Assembly (NCBI RefSeq): GCF_000785785.1
Contig: NZ_JRQN01000004.1
Coordinates: forward strand, 1 to 64,000
Direction of reading: 5' to 3'
From: Streptococcus uberis
GTDB taxonomy: Bacteria > Bacillota > Bacilli > Lactobacillales > Streptococcaceae
DNA: 64,000 nt
Both the position numbers and the translations under genes were made by a program. A model generated the notes under the pieces. It was not told where the DNA came from. It ran no database searches and saw only the letters and a list, made by a program, of their open reading frames with translations. The first letter of the stretch is position 1; each line of letters begins with the position of its first letter. This document shows positions 23,036 to 34,573 of the stretch, piece by piece.

Positions 23036-23199
23036 GATGTCCACCTTCTGTTTTTGCTTGTCTAACCTATTTATCAAAAGTAGATGGTGTTAAATTATAT
23101 TCCTTAATAATCTCGCTTCGTTTTTTCCCAGAATTATGAAGATCAACAATCTGTTGTTTAAAGTCATCTGTAAATTGCTGGCGTACTTTTCTAGTCATA
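23036..23199 (-). pseudogene. IS3-family OrfA, N-terminal fragment
   Basis: ATG at 23199 gives MTRKVRQQFTDDFKQQIVDL, then HNSGKKRSEIIKEYNLTPSTFDK, a stop, and VRQAKTEGG in the same frame. This is the helix-turn-helix start of an IS3-type OrfA. It is fused at its downstream end to the IS1182 fragment, and the rest of the element is missing. Confidence 0.7.
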
Positions 23200-23756
23200 A
23201 TGTTCTCTTATTTTCTTTAGTTTAGAATACTTTATAAGACTGTCTAGTTTAGTGTAACCTATTCCCCATAAACAAATAGTAATAAGACGATTAATAAAAA
23301 TCTCCTCAAGGATTTCATTAAAATACTCCACAAATGTTAGGTTTAAATTAATCATAACCTTAGAACCTTGATTGTTCAAGAAGAAAAACAAAATCATAGG
23401 TCAAAGAACTAAATACATTATAGGTGGGTGGTAAACATATTTGGCGATTATTCAGTCACTTCTCAGCAAACATATTAGTCAAGTTATTCTTCAATATAAA
23501 TAATCGGTCGCCATACTCTAACTTTTAGTTCTAAAGGAAGTCTTTTCTGTATTTTTAGGATTTTCTTAAAAACTTTTCTTCTAACAAAGTGTCCAGCAAC
23601 TAACAAGTTGAGTTTGTTCTAATTAGCGTTGACAATGGACATAAACAGAGTAAACCCCAAAGAATTCTATTAAAAGCAAGCCATTCCGATATTTGTTATG
23701 ATGATAAAGGGTAAATCCCTTTATCTCGTTCTTACAAGACAAAAAGGCTCAACAGA
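23200..23756. other. non-coding stretch between IS fragments
   Basis: Only short reading frames broken by stops occur here. A minus-strand frame (23191-23397) gives a hydrophobic 68-residue translation that I do not recognise. I take the stretch as decayed mobile DNA; no promoter, RNA gene or array is visible. Confidence 0.4.
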
Positions 23757-23875
23757 AGTTTAATGTGCTATTCTTTTTCTAAAGTTTTTTTGTCCGATAC
23801 CTTCTGGTGCTCACCCCATTTACCTGAACGATACATTTTTACTGCATTTAACTTAAACTTATCATTATATTTCAT
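23757..23875 (-). pseudogene. second IS3-type OrfA N-terminal fragment
   Basis: The minus strand from 23875 reads MKYNDKFKLNAVKMYRSGKW then GEHQKVSDKKTLEKE and a stop. It resembles the helix-turn-helix start of a different IS3/IS150-like OrfA. A short hairpin CACTGGA-TAG-TCCAGTG (23891-23907) just upstream is probably the end of that element. Confidence 0.55.
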
Positions 23876-23924
23876 ACCAAAAACCCCTTTCACTGGATAG
23901 TCCAGTGACAGGGGACATGTCAAT

Positions 23925-24345
23925 TTAAATGAAATAGGGGGCTTTTGTTAAAGTATAAGGAATAGTTTGGATAACTTGTTTAACTAGAGCAACCGTCTTG
24001 TACCAAACAATAGAAAGTCCGATGATTTCGCTATGATAGAAATCAATAATAAAACAGAGATGAGCCCAGCGCTTTCCTAAACGAACATAAGTTAAGTCAG
24101 TTACGAGAACTTCTAGCGGCCTGTGTTCATTAAATTGTTTAACTAAATGATTAGGGATAGCTATCTCATTCTTTCCTTTTAAATGATTCTTCTTGGTAAA
24201 TTGATACAAGATTTAGTTTTTTCATAATACGTCTAATTCGGCGACGAGACAACTTGACTCCCTCCATCTCAGAAACTTGTTTCATTTTTCTTGCACTATT
24301 TCTAAACTTACTATCAGAGAAAATATGGTTAATTTCTTAGTAACT
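23925..24345 (-). pseudogene. IS3-family OrfB, N-terminal half, truncated
   Basis: The minus strand reads SKFRNSARKMKQVSEMEGVK and LSRRRIRRIMKKLNLVS. After a frame change come YQFTKKNHLKGKNEIAIPNH and LVKQFNEHRPLEVLVTDLTYVRLGKRWAHLCF with the first integrase-core aspartate (TDLTYV). It ends at KAPYFI, before the DDE motif is completed. A related C-terminal piece lies at 29876-30064 in the opposite orientation. Confidence 0.75.
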
Positions 24346-24399
24346 ACGTGTTGATATTATTGTTTTGCTAAATTAGAATTATTTTTGTCATCGTTTTTT

Positions 24400-25422
<1,023 letters not shown>

Positions 25423-25424
25423 TT

Positions 25425-25499
25425 ATTATAACATTTTTAGTAATTTATAAGTAAAATTTAAGTAAAAATATTGAAAAACTTTTTTATGGATTTTATAAT
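25425..25499. promoter_or_regulatory. divergent galR / galKTE promoters with AAGTAAAA repeats
   Basis: For galK, TTGAAA (25471-25476), 17 bases and TATAAT (25494-25499) form a near-consensus promoter. For galR, a minus-strand TGTTATAAT extended -10 lies at 25425-25433. Between them AAGTAAAA occurs twice, at 25449-25456 and 25460-25467 (11-base period, one helical turn), just upstream of the galK -35. This is a candidate regulator site. Confidence 0.7.
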
Positions 25500-25529
25500 A
25501 GAAGTATCAATAGCTAAAGGAGTATCATA

Positions 25530-26701
25530 ATGAACGAAAAAGATCTCAACCAAGCTTTTCAAACGATTTTTGAAGAGCAAGCAGATGCAACTTTTTTTTC
25601 GCCTGGTCGTATAAATTTAATTGGTGAACATACGGATTACAATGGTGGACACGTTTTTCCAGCAGCGATTACACTGGGAACTTATGGGGCCGCTAAAAAA
25701 CGTGATGATCAAAAACTACGCTTTTACTCAGCAAATTTTAAAGAAGTTGGGATTATTGAAGTATCTTTGGACGATTTAGCCTTTAAAAAAGAAGATTCAT
25801 GGACCAATTATCCTAAAGGCGTTATTACTTTTTTAAAGAAAGCTGGTCATGTGATTGATAAGGGGGTTGATCTCTATGTCTATGGGAATATTCCAAACGG
25901 CTCCGGTTTATCATCATCTTCTTCTCTAGAAATGTTGGTGGGCATTGTTGCTGAAGAATTATTTGAGCTAAAGCTTGAACGGCTAGATTTGGTCAAAATT
26001 GGGAAACAAACCGAAAATGAATATATTGGTGTTAATTCCGGTATAATGGATCAATTTGCCATTGGTATGGGTGCTGAAAAGCGAGCTATTTATCTGGACA
26101 CCAATACCTTGTCATATGATTTGGTACCACTTGATCTTGGCGAGCATGTGATTGTTATCATGAACACAAACAAGCGTAGAGAGTTGGTGGATTCAAAGTA
26201 TAATGAGCGTCGAGCAGAGTGTGAGAAAGCTGTCGAGGAATTAAATGTTCTACTTGACATTAAAACACTTGGTGAACTTGATGAAGCTAGATTTGATGAA
26301 TATTCCTATTTGATTAAAGATAGTAATCGTATCAAACGTGCTCGTCATGCAGTCTTAGAAAATCAACGGACTTTAAAAGCCAGAAAAGCCCTAGAAGCTG
26401 GTGAATTAGAGCAATTTGGTCGCTTAATGAATGCTTCTCATGTATCGCTTGAGCATGATTATGAGGTCACGGGAATTGAACTTGATACGCTAGCTCACAC
26501 TGCTTGGGCACAAGAAGGAGTTTTAGGGGCACGCATGACAGGAGCAGGCTTTGGAGGCTGTGGTATTGCTATTGTTGCCAAAAATAAGGTTGATGCTTTT
26601 AAGGCAAATGTTGGTCAGGTCTATACTGAGACTATAGCTATGCGCCAGATTTTTACATTGCTGAAATTGCTTCTGGCTCACGTGTGCTTTCAAGGAAATA
26701 A
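25530..26701 (+). pseudogene. galK: GalK galactokinase, C-terminal frameshift as read
   Basis: The Leloir kinase, galactose to galactose-1-phosphate. GHMP motifs are present: [39 protein letters not shown] (ATP loop) and [19 protein letters not shown]. As read, one base is missing at 26637 (ACTATAGCTATGCG), so the last residues become [13 protein letters not shown]... and stop at 26717. Adding one G gives [23 protein letters not shown] and a stop at 26699-26701, 3 bases before galT, the normal end. Only about 25 residues are affected; the restored protein has 390. Confidence 0.9.
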
Positions 26702-26704
26702 AAG

Positions 26705-28180
26705 ATGGTCAGTTTAGTTGAAGCCTTTGTCACTAAGGTGATTGAGAATAGTGATTATAGCATTGTTGATGGTATTTATCTTCGTAACCGAATTTTAGCA
26801 CTTGTCGGTGAAACTAATGCTGATCAAGAGATAAGTAACGACAATCTCATTTCATTAAAAGAGCGTTTGGTAGATTTGGCAGTTGAAAATGGTAAGATTG
26901 GTTCTTTAATAGAAGAAAAAGACTGCTTAGGTGCGGAGTTGATGAATTTCACCACTCCTATTCCAAGTGTGGTTAATCAAAGATTTTGGGACACTTATGA
27001 AAAAACTCCTCAACAGGCGATCTCAGAATTTTATAACCTAAGTCGAACCAATGATTACATCAAAGTGGCAGCCGTTGCAAAAAATATCGCCTTTTCGGCA
27101 CCATCACCTTATGGGGATTTGGAAATTACTATTAATTTATCTAAGCCTGAAAAAGACCCCAAAGCTATCGCGGCTGCAAAAAAACTTCAGCAGTCCAGTT
27201 ATCCAAAATGTCAACTTTGTATGGAAAATGAAGGTTATCATGGTAGACTTAACCACCCAGCTAGAGCTAACCACCGAATTATCCGTATGCCTTTGGGTGA
27301 TGAAATATGGGGCTTTCAATATTCTCCTTATGCCTATTTTAATGAGCATTGCATTTTTCTCAATACCCAACATGTACCAATGAGGATTTGTCAGACAACA
27401 TTTGCTCAGTTACTAGATATTGTCGACATTTTTCCAGGCTATTTTGCTGGTTCAAATGCTGATCTTCCTATTGTTGGTGGCTCAATTTTGACACATAATC
27501 ATTATCAAGGAGGACGCTACATTTTCCCAATGGAAAAAGCCACAATTGGTGATTCCTTTAAGATAAAAGGGTTTGAGAATATGAGTGTCGCTATACTAAG
27601 GTGGCCAATGTCAGTTCTCCGCTTAACTGGTCAAAATAAGACAGACTTAGTGGCATTAGCTGAACATATTCGCTTGACTTGGCGAGACTACTCAGATGCA
27701 ACAGTTGATATATTGGCTTATTCAGAAGATATCTCACATCATACCGTGACACCAATTGCAAGGAAACGTGATAATTTATTTGAATTAGACCTTGTTTTAC
27801 GTGATAATCATACGTCACCAGAGCATCCAGATGGAGTTTATCACCCACATGCTGATGTGCAACATATTAAAAAAGAAAACATAGGATTGATTGAAGTGAT
27901 GGGCTTGGCTATTTTACCACCTCGTTTAAAAGATGAGTTAGCGGAGGTTGAAGCTTATTTGTTGGGACAAGAAAACACAATTGCAGCATACCATAAGGAA
28001 TGGGCAGAGCAAATCAAACAAGCACATCCAGTAATAAGCGCAGAGACTGTTCACGACCTTGTTTTTCAAGCAGTCGGACAGACCTTTGCTCGAGTTTTAG
28101 AAGATGCCGGTGTCTATAAACAAACGCCAGAGGGGCAGATGGCTTTTAATCGCTTTGTAATGAGTTTAGGTGTAATATAA
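26705..28180 (+). CDS. galT: GalT, UDP-glucose-hexose-1-phosphate uridylyltransferase (class II)
   Basis: A 491-residue enzyme exchanging galactose-1-phosphate for glucose-1-phosphate on UDP. It belongs to the long Firmicute class: HFPKC-like cysteine motif [35 protein letters not shown], and [20 protein letters not shown] with the HNHYQ active-site histidines. It is separated from the restored galK stop by 3 bases, with AAGGAAA overlapping the galK end as ribosome site. galE follows after 38 bases. Confidence 0.95.
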   Translation: MVSLVEAFVTKVIENSDYSIVDGIYLRNRILALVGETNADQEISNDNLISLKERLVDLAVENGKIGSLIEEKDCLGAELMNFTTPIPSVVNQRFWDTYEKTPQQAISEFYNLSRTNDYIKVAAVAKNIAFSAPSPYGDLEITINLSKPEKDPKAIAAAKKLQQSSYPKCQLCMENEGYHGRLNHPARANHRIIRMPLGDEIWGFQYSPYAYFNEHCIFLNTQHVPMRICQTTFAQLLDIVDIFPGYFAGSNADLPIVGGSILTHNHYQGGRYIFPMEKATIGDSFKIKGFENMSVAILRWPMSVLRLTGQNKTDLVALAEHIRLTWRDYSDATVDILAYSEDISHHTVTPIARKRDNLFELDLVLRDNHTSPEHPDGVYHPHADVQHIKKENIGLIEVMGLAILPPRLKDELAEVEAYLLGQENTIAAYHKEWAEQIKQAHPVISAETVHDLVFQAVGQTFARVLEDAGVYKQTPEGQMAFNRFVMSLGVI

Positions 28181-28218
28181 TAGAAGTTACTGAATATGAT
28201 CCAGAGAAAGGAAGAAAG

Positions 28219-29214
28219 ATGGCAATTTTAGTGCTTGGTGGGGCTGGTTACATTGGCTCACATATGGTCGATCGTTTGATTGAAAAAGGAAGTGAAGCAG
28301 TGATTGTTGTGGATAATTTGGTAACTGGACATCGTGCAGCTCTGCATCCAGATGCTATTTTTTATCAAGGAGATTTGGCGGATCAAGATTTTATGCGCCA
28401 AGTTTTTAAGGAACATCCTGATATTGATACTGTTATTCATTTTGCGGCCTATTCTTTAGTTGGAGAATCCATGAAGGACCCCTTAAAATATTTTGACAAC
28501 AATACAGTAGGTATGGTTAAACTCTTAGAAGTCATGAATGAATGTGGCGTCAATAATATCGTTTTCTCATCAACTGCTGCAACTTATGGCATTCCAAAAG
28601 AAATTCCAATCAAAGAAACAGCAGAACAAAATCCTATAAACCCTTATGGCGAAAGTAAATTGATGATGGAGACTATCATGAAATGGTCAGATGAAGCTTA
28701 TGGCATCAAGTTTGTAGCATTGCGTTATTTCAATGTTGCTGGAGACAAGCCAGATGGTAGTCTTGGAGAAGATCATAGTCCCGAAACACATTTATTACCA
28801 ATTATGCTTCAAGTGGCACAAGGGACGAGAGATAAGTTGATGATTTTTGGAGATGACTATCAGACTCCTGATGGCACGAATATTCGTGATTATGTGCATC
28901 CTTTTGACTTAGCAGATGCACACATGCTAGCAGTTGAATATTTAAGAGCTGGAAAAGACTCAACCGCTTTTAATTTAGGATCTGCTACCGGATTTTCAAA
29001 CCTTGAAATATTAGATGCTGCCCGAAAGGTTACTGGCAGAGCAATTCCTGTCGAAATAGTAGCTCGTAGACCAGGAGATCCGGATATTTTGATAGCCTCA
29101 TCTGACAAAGCCAGACAATTACTGGGGTGGAAACCACAATTTGACAATATTGAAACCATAATAGAGACCGCATGGGCCTGGCATCATAGCCATCCTAGTG
29201 GCTATGACGACTGA
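28219..29214 (+). CDS. galE: GalE, UDP-glucose 4-epimerase
   Basis: A 331-residue extended short-chain dehydrogenase/reductase. It has the NAD-binding [21 protein letters not shown] and FSSTAATYG motifs, the catalytic YGESK, and [12 protein letters not shown]. It regenerates UDP-glucose for GalT and closes the Leloir pathway. AAAGGAAG precedes the ATG. No clear terminator follows; the next 400 bases hold no gene. Confidence 0.95.
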   Translation: MAILVLGGAGYIGSHMVDRLIEKGSEAVIVVDNLVTGHRAALHPDAIFYQGDLADQDFMRQVFKEHPDIDTVIHFAAYSLVGESMKDPLKYFDNNTVGMVKLLEVMNECGVNNIVFSSTAATYGIPKEIPIKETAEQNPINPYGESKLMMETIMKWSDEAYGIKFVALRYFNVAGDKPDGSLGEDHSPETHLLPIMLQVAQGTRDKLMIFGDDYQTPDGTNIRDYVHPFDLADAHMLAVEYLRAGKDSTAFNLGSATGFSNLEILDAARKVTGRAIPVEIVARRPGDPDILIASSDKARQLLGWKPQFDNIETIIETAWAWHHSHPSGYDD

Positions 29215-29625
29215 GTTTAGTTGAAAAAGTTATTTGTAATCTTGATAATGGAGCTTCTAGTTTAGATTAAGTGATATTAGTTAAAGTTTCTACTTTATTA
29301 ATTTACTAATGGAAACAATTCCATACAACAAACTATTAAAAATATTGAAGATAATATGACTTGACATGGTCTTGCAAAAAAAGAGATACCCAAAAGACAA
29401 TTTTTACGTTTGATCCTGATGGTAGATGTTATCACAAGGATCAAGCATAAAAAGTTTTTGCAAATACGGGCATTATGGTTTTTGACAAATATAGGAGTGA
29501 TTTATTATATAGTAATTATTAACAGGAATTTACAGTATAGTTGAGTTATCACAAAAATTTTTAACACATTTAAAAATTATTAAAAATATTTGATCTTAGC
29601 TTCATAATTCAAAACGTTAAGTGAA
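29215..29625. other. non-coding gap after galE
   Basis: AT-rich and without a recognisable gene. Short fragments such as TTTGATCCTGATGGTAGATG are isolated between stops. No terminator for galE is evident. The gap ends at an IS3-type fragment. Confidence 0.5.
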
Positions 29626-29840
29626 TCAAAGTTTACTTGTTTCAAATTCTATCGGTGACTGATATCTTAATGCGGATTGAAGGCGTTTTGGGTTAGTATT
29701 GATTTCAATGTATTTAAGGATTTCAAATTGAGCTTGTTCAATGAATGCAAAATGTGCACTGTTGACAAGCTTTTTAATGTTTTATAAAGGAATTCTATAA
29801 ATGTATTATCATAAGGAGTTCCTTTTCGACTCATGCTAGA
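29626..29840 (-). pseudogene. IS3-family OrfB, C-terminal fragment
   Basis: The minus strand reads SMSRKGTPYDNTFIEFLYKT. After a frame change it gives LVNSAHFAFIEQAQFEILKY, then IEINTNPKRLQSALRYQSPIEFETSKL and a TGA. This is the end of the DDE integrase domain of IS150-like transposases, including the glutamate region and the RLQSAL.Y.SP.EFE tail. No intact element remains. Confidence 0.7.
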
Positions 29841-29875
29841 TTTACATTACACGGTCATTAAGTTATGCAGTATGC

Positions 29876-30064
29876 CCCTATGATAATGCAGTATCATAGG
29901 GCAACTATCGCTCATTCAAGATTGAGTTTATTCATCAAGAAGTTTTCCACTCCCTTGAAGAGCTAAGCGTCAAAACAAGAGATTACGGTCATTGGTGGAA
30001 CTATCATCGTATCCATGGTAACCTCAATTACCAGACACCAATGGCAATACGATTGATTACTTAA
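29876..30064 (+). pseudogene. IS3-family OrfB, C-terminal fragment (second type)
   Basis: The plus strand reads PYDNAVS, a stop, then NYRSFKIEFIHQEVFHSLEE and LSVKTRDYGHWWNYHRIHGNLNYQTPMAIRLIT and TAA. It is the C-terminal part of the same transposase type whose N-terminal part lies at 23925-24345 on the minus strand. About 30 residues between the two pieces are absent from both. Confidence 0.72.
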
Positions 30065-30269
30065 CTAAAAAGCACTTTATAAAATTTGTACAGAAAACGG
30101 TTGCCTTTTCAAGTGATACTATATTTAGTTTGCGAAAATCTGTATCGTACTTAATATGTCTTTAATTACAGAATTCTATCTCTTCTAAATTTCGTATGCC
30201 AATTTGTCATTCACTCCTAAGATTCGTTCAAAACTTGTCTATACTCTTCTTAGGAGTGAATGAATGTAC

Positions 30270-30475
30270 AGTCCTTTCATGGATCTGGGGAAAATTATGA
30301 TTTTACACAAGAATATCTTGCCCAATATCTGACTTGTAGCCAATCAGCATACTCCAGATTGAAGTTTGGTGGTCGACAACTATCTATTGACTACTTAATT
30401 AAACTCCTAACTCTTTATCCTATTAGTATGGATTACTAGTTAGGTTTAACTGATTATCCAGTACGTATAAAAATA
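30270..30475 (+). pseudogene. XRE-type helix-turn-helix regulator, decayed remnant
   Basis: The plus strand reads ENYDFTQEYLAQYLTCSQSAYS, RLKFGGRQLSIDYLIKLLTL, YPISMDY, a stop, and LGLTDYP. The pattern DLTQ..LA..L..SQ..YS......I....LIKL...Y..S.DYLLGLTD is that of short Cro/CI-like regulators. There is no proper start, and the TAG after DY breaks it. Confidence 0.6.
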
Positions 30476-30945
30476 TAAAATAGTTCCTCCTTGTTTGTTC
30501 ATTGACAATTGAATAAACCGAGGTGGGACTTTCTTATTTGTTGAGCAAGAAATCTGATACGCGAAGATATGAGCGATAATTATCAGATAAAAAATAGGTT
30601 GGTCACTTATCTGCCATGATGACAAATAATTATAATGATACTTCTGAACGTTCAGGCTGCCAGCGTGAAAGGACAGTGGGTGAAATGTCTATGAACGATT
30701 TAACCAGTCATACCCCCGGAGGAAAAATATTATTGAGGTCAGTATATTGAAACTAAAAAGATTAGAATATCAGCTACAAATCTCTTTACTAGAAATTTTA
30801 TTTAATAAAAAATTGGTATCTTAGGTGGAGTACCTGAATATTAGGTCGAAACTGGATAAGAGATACAAAAATGTGAGTTAGGAAACACAAAATAGCGGAC
30901 AGAAAAAATTGAGCACAGTAAAATAATAACAAGTTGTTCCCTATT
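30476..30945. other. non-coding stretch upstream of the M14 peptidase gene
   Basis: No reading frame above 60 codons and no family resemblance seen in six frames. Probably decayed mobile DNA like its surroundings. Confidence 0.4.
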
Positions 30946-30972
30946 CTTCCTTCTACATGAAGGAAGTTTTTA
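30946..30972 (+). terminator. Rho-independent terminator upstream of the M14 peptidase promoter
   Basis: CTTCCTTC (30946-30953) pairs GAAGGAAG (30959-30966), followed by five T residues. It would shield the next gene from upstream transcription. Confidence 0.7.
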
Positions 30973-31060
30973 GGTTATTTGAGAATTTACTCAGTCAAAC
31001 TGTCAATGACTTATCATCTTAATGATAAAATAATGAAATAGTTTGAATTCTAACAAATTT

Positions 31061-31098
31061 TGGAAGCGGTTGCAAGGTTTTTTTCGCTATGTTAAAAT
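31061..31098 (+). promoter_or_regulatory. promoter of the M14 peptidase with overlapping cre
   Basis: TTGCAA (31070-31075), 17 bases and TAAAAT (31093-31098) form the promoter, and TGT directly before TAAAAT makes it an extended -10. TGGAAGCGGTTGCA (31061-31074) fits the cre consensus TGWNANCGNTNNCA with one mismatch and overlaps the -35. A small leader hairpin, GTAGGG/CCCTAC (31143-31163), lies just before the GAGGAGG ribosome site. Confidence 0.72.
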
Positions 31099-31179
31099 GA
31101 ATATGCTAAAGAGTATTTTATCACACAAAAATATCATTTAGAGTAGGGGTTAGAGTTCCCTACATGAGGAGGTAAACCT

Positions 31180-34100
31180 ATGACTAATTTAAAAACTGGT
31201 CATAAAGCTTCATCTGACATCCTTATTAAAGGGTTGTCAGCGTCGTGTTTATTACTTTGTTCCTTAGCCTTGACGCAATATGTTCAAGCTAATGAGGTGA
31301 TAGCCACTGATTCTGCGGGACAAGCAAGTGCTTTAGTCTCCAATGATTTGGCTACGGGTAGCACAGTTCCAGTGGCAAGTTCTGATACTAATTTAGCTAC
31401 CAGTACTAGTCCGACAACTAGTGTTACTGCGCCAGCAATTGGTACAGAAACGCCGACAGTTGCTCCAACTGATACGAGTAAGCCTAGTTCAAATGGAGAT
31501 AGTATCCTTGCATCAGCTATCACAAGCTCAACAGCTGTTCCACTTAGTCAGGGGAGTCAAACGGTCTATATGGAGGAAAAAAATACCGTAGCTATTTCTG
31601 CCCCAACTACAAGTCCAATGACTTGGACCATCTCTAATTTGCCTACTAAGACTTATGATATTAAGTCAGGTGGTTTTGTTGGTGCTGATTTACTATCAGT
31701 TACGTCAGTTACAAATGCCTCAACAACTGATTACCATATCACGATTAATCCATTGTTTGGGTCAGATCTGAGTTTAAGATGGCCAAATAATATTCGCCGT
31801 ACCTATCGTGACTACATTGGAACTTATACACTAACTGGTGTCAGTCAAGATGGCCAAACAATTTTGACTAAGGAACTGAATCTACGTCCTTATGCTGATT
31901 ATATGACACATGACGAATTGCTTAATGAATTAAAAACGATTGAGCAAAATCATGCAACTGATCGCCTAGTTAGGATTGAAACCATTGGAAAAAGTGCCTT
32001 AAAAAATGATATTAAAATGGGGATTGTTGCAAAGGACCAAGCAACAATTGATAACTACTTAAATCAAACGACACCTTTGATGTTAATGCAGCCTGACAAG
32101 GCTTTAGAACTGTTAGCACAAGGTAAATTTGATTATCAATTACCTATTCTTATTAATAATACCCATGCTGATGAGCAGCCGGGTATTGATATTGTTCGTA
32201 GTCTCTTTAAAACCTTTGCGACTGCTTCAATAATCAATTATCAAACAGTTGATGCTAATAATAATCCTAAGACGGTAACGATTGATATCAAGCGTTTACT
32301 AGAAAAGGTTATTTTACTCTTTAACTTCACTGAAAATCCTGATGGGGATATTGCTAATGAACGTGCATTAAATAATGGATTGGATCCAAACCGGGATACT
32401 GGCTATCAGACTAACCCGGAAACAATTGCAATTGTTGAACAAATAAATAAGTGGAATCCAATATCAATTTTTGATGTTCATGGATTCGTTAAAGATTTCT
32501 TGATTGAACCTTGCACACCTCCTCATGATCCAAACTTTGAATATGATTTATTTGAGAACGACTTAGTGAATGCGGCTCGTGAAATGGGAAATGCCGGAAT
32601 TACTAATTCGGTATATGATAGATACATTATTCCCAAATTTGATTATGGTTCAGGATGGGATGATTCTTTTTCTGGGTATACAGCTGTTTATGGCTTATAT
32701 CAAGGGATTCTTGGTCATACCATTGAAATCCCAGGTACAAATCAGGAGTCTTATAAAGCCGGATATCATGCCGTTCTAGGTGGCATTAATTATGATTTAT
32801 CTCATAGTGATCAATTAATGAAGAACCGTTTGAATTTTTATCTTCGTGGTATTCAAAAGGCAGAAGTTAAAGCTGCAGAAGATGCTTTGGTAACAGTTGA
32901 TGGCTCCGTTAAAGGTCGCATAAAAGATGGTCATGCTACTTTCTTCCCAGATTACTATGTTATTCCAATGGAATTATCAGCTACAAATGATATTGACCAA
33001 GCCTTTAAGATGATTGATTACTTCAGAAGAAATGGGGTAATTATTAATGAATTAACTGCTGATGCAGAAGGTTACAAAAAAGGTGACTTAGTCATTGACA
33101 TGGCTCAAGCCAAGCGTGGCTATGCAAATCATGTTTTGTATAAAGGAGCCAATGAATCAGAATGGTCAGCAATGTATGCTGAGCTTGTCATGAACTTCCC
33201 AGCAATGCGTGGTTTTAGGTCTGAAGCTGTTTATAAAGCAAGTGTATTTGACGGAAAACTTGGTGGTGTTACCTTAACGAGTGCACCTAGGACCCAATCG
33301 ACAACAGAAAACTATTATATTGTTTCTAATAACTCTCTAGCTGCAGTTCAAGCTGTTAATGCAGCTATAAAAGCTGGTAAGTCAGTTTATCTAACTGATG
33401 ATGGTTATGTTATGGATAAAGCAACTTATGATAGTGTAGTTGCCACATATCCATTGTATGCTAAACCAACCTGCCTGAAACCGATTGGTCAAACCTTGAA
33501 AGCATTAGCTGTTTATGCACCAGGTAATGCCAATGCCAATCTAGGGTTTAGGTCACCATCGGAAGTTAGTCTTGCCCTTAAACAAATGGGATTCAACTTA
33601 GTTGATTCTGCTAGCGATGCAGATGTGATTGTGTTGGATAATGACCAATTCGATGCTAGTATTCTTGGCAAGAAACCTATTATTGTTTTAGGTGGTGTTG
33701 CTATGGCTAAACTTGAAAGTTTAGGAGTGTTACCGGGCTTTGATGCTGCTATGACAGACCCAGATAATGGTTACAGTTATGAAGGACTTATGAAAATAAC
33801 TTTGGATGCTAATAGTCCATATACAAGTGGTTATGCAGCTAATTCACTTTATTATGCAAATTCTGGTTCATGGATTGAAGCTGTTCCGTCTGGTTTTAAA
33901 ACACTGGCTAACATAAGCGAAAGTAATTTTTATGTTTCAGGGTGGTGGCCAAAACATGAAAGATTAGCTAACAAAACGGTTGCTATTAGTGGGATGTTCC
34001 AAGGACAACCAATGTTTATTTTTGCAGGGAATCCTACGAATAAAACACATACCATTAATTTCTACCGTTGGGTAAGTAATGCTATCTTTGGAACTAATTT

Positions 34101-34350
34101 AACCGAATTTGTTGAAGGTGATTGCCATATTACTGTACCTGATAATAATAAGGTTATAACTATCAATCATAATGGTCAAACAATTTATGTTTACCAACAA
34201 GGGTCAACTAACCCAGTTGCAACAACTGAAGAATTACCAAAATTAGCGGATTCTAAATCTAAGTCAGTAAGTAATAGTTTTGTTGTTACTGGTTTACTAG
34301 TAGCAAGTGCAGGCCTGTTTGCTTCAGTCAAACGTCGTAAAGAAAATTAG
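31180..34350 (+). CDS. surface M14 family zinc carboxypeptidase
   Basis: A 1056-residue exported protein. It has a signal peptide (hydrophobic core GLSASCLLLCSLALTQ), a Thr/Ser/Ala-rich spacer (about 40-125), then an M14 metallopeptidase domain. The zinc motif is NTHADEQPG (H329, E332), the third ligand region is DVHGFVKDF (H434) and the catalytic-Glu region is HTIEIPGTNQES (E516). A long C-terminal region of unknown fold follows. The end looks like a sorting signal (hydrophobic NSFVVTGLLVASAGLFASV, then KRRKEN), but the motif reads LPKLADS instead of LPXTG. Its substrate is unknown. It is monocistronic, with promoter, cre and terminator of its own. Confidence 0.85.
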   Translation: MTNLKTGHKASSDILIKGLSASCLLLCSLALTQYVQANEVIATDSAGQASALVSNDLATGSTVPVASSDTNLATSTSPTTSVTAPAIGTETPTVAPTDTSKPSSNGDSILASAITSSTAVPLSQGSQTVYMEEKNTVAISAPTTSPMTWTISNLPTKTYDIKSGGFVGADLLSVTSVTNASTTDYHITINPLFGSDLSLRWPNNIRRTYRDYIGTYTLTGVSQDGQTILTKELNLRPYADYMTHDELLNELKTIEQNHATDRLVRIETIGKSALKNDIKMGIVAKDQATIDNYLNQTTPLMLMQPDKALELLAQGKFDYQLPILINNTHADEQPGIDIVRSLFKTFATASIINYQTVDANNNPKTVTIDIKRLLEKVILLFNFTENPDGDIANERALNNGLDPNRDTGYQTNPETIAIVEQINKWNPISIFDVHGFVKDFLIEPCTPPHDPNFEYDLFENDLVNAAREMGNAGITNSVYDRYIIPKFDYGSGWDDSFSGYTAVYGLYQGILGHTIEIPGTNQESYKAGYHAVLGGINYDLSHSDQLMKNRLNFYLRGIQKAEVKAAEDALVTVDGSVKGRIKDGHATFFPDYYVIPMELSATNDIDQAFKMIDYFRRNGVIINELTADAEGYKKGDLVIDMAQAKRGYANHVLYKGANESEWSAMYAELVMNFPAMRGFRSEAVYKASVFDGKLGGVTLTSAPRTQSTTENYYIVSNNSLAAVQAVNAAIKAGKSVYLTDDGYVMDKATYDSVVATYPLYAKPTCLKPIGQTLKALAVYAPGNANANLGFRSPSEVSLALKQMGFNLVDSASDADVIVLDNDQFDASILGKKPIIVLGGVAMAKLESLGVLPGFDAAMTDPDNGYSYEGLMKITLDANSPYTSGYAANSLYYANSGSWIEAVPSGFKTLANISESNFYVSGWWPKHERLANKTVAISGMFQGQPMFIFAGNPTNKTHTINFYRWVSNAIFGTNLTEFVEGDCHITVPDNNKVITINHNGQTIYVYQQGSTNPVATTEELPKLADSKSKSVSNSFVVTGLLVASAGLFASVKRRKEN

Positions 34351-34376
34351 TGCTTGTTTTAATGGACGAGAGAGAC

Positions 34377-34412
34377 AAAGGAAGTTAAGGACCCACTTAA
34401 CTTCCTTTTTTT
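34377..34412 (+). terminator. terminator of the M14 peptidase gene
   Basis: AAGGAAGTTAAG pairs CTTAACTTCCTT around GACCCA, and T residues continue to 34412. It lies 27 bases after the stop codon. Confidence 0.9.
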
Positions 34413-34573
34413 GTTATAATATAAAAAATGAGAAAAGGGTATTATTTTCTCATGTTTTCGACCACTCATCTTAATAACTGCACTTAAAAAGTCATCATGG
34501 AGAAGGTGTTAGCTGTTTAGGTAATGTAACATTATAGTATCGATTTTCCAAAGGAAAGAGAAAGTACCCCATT

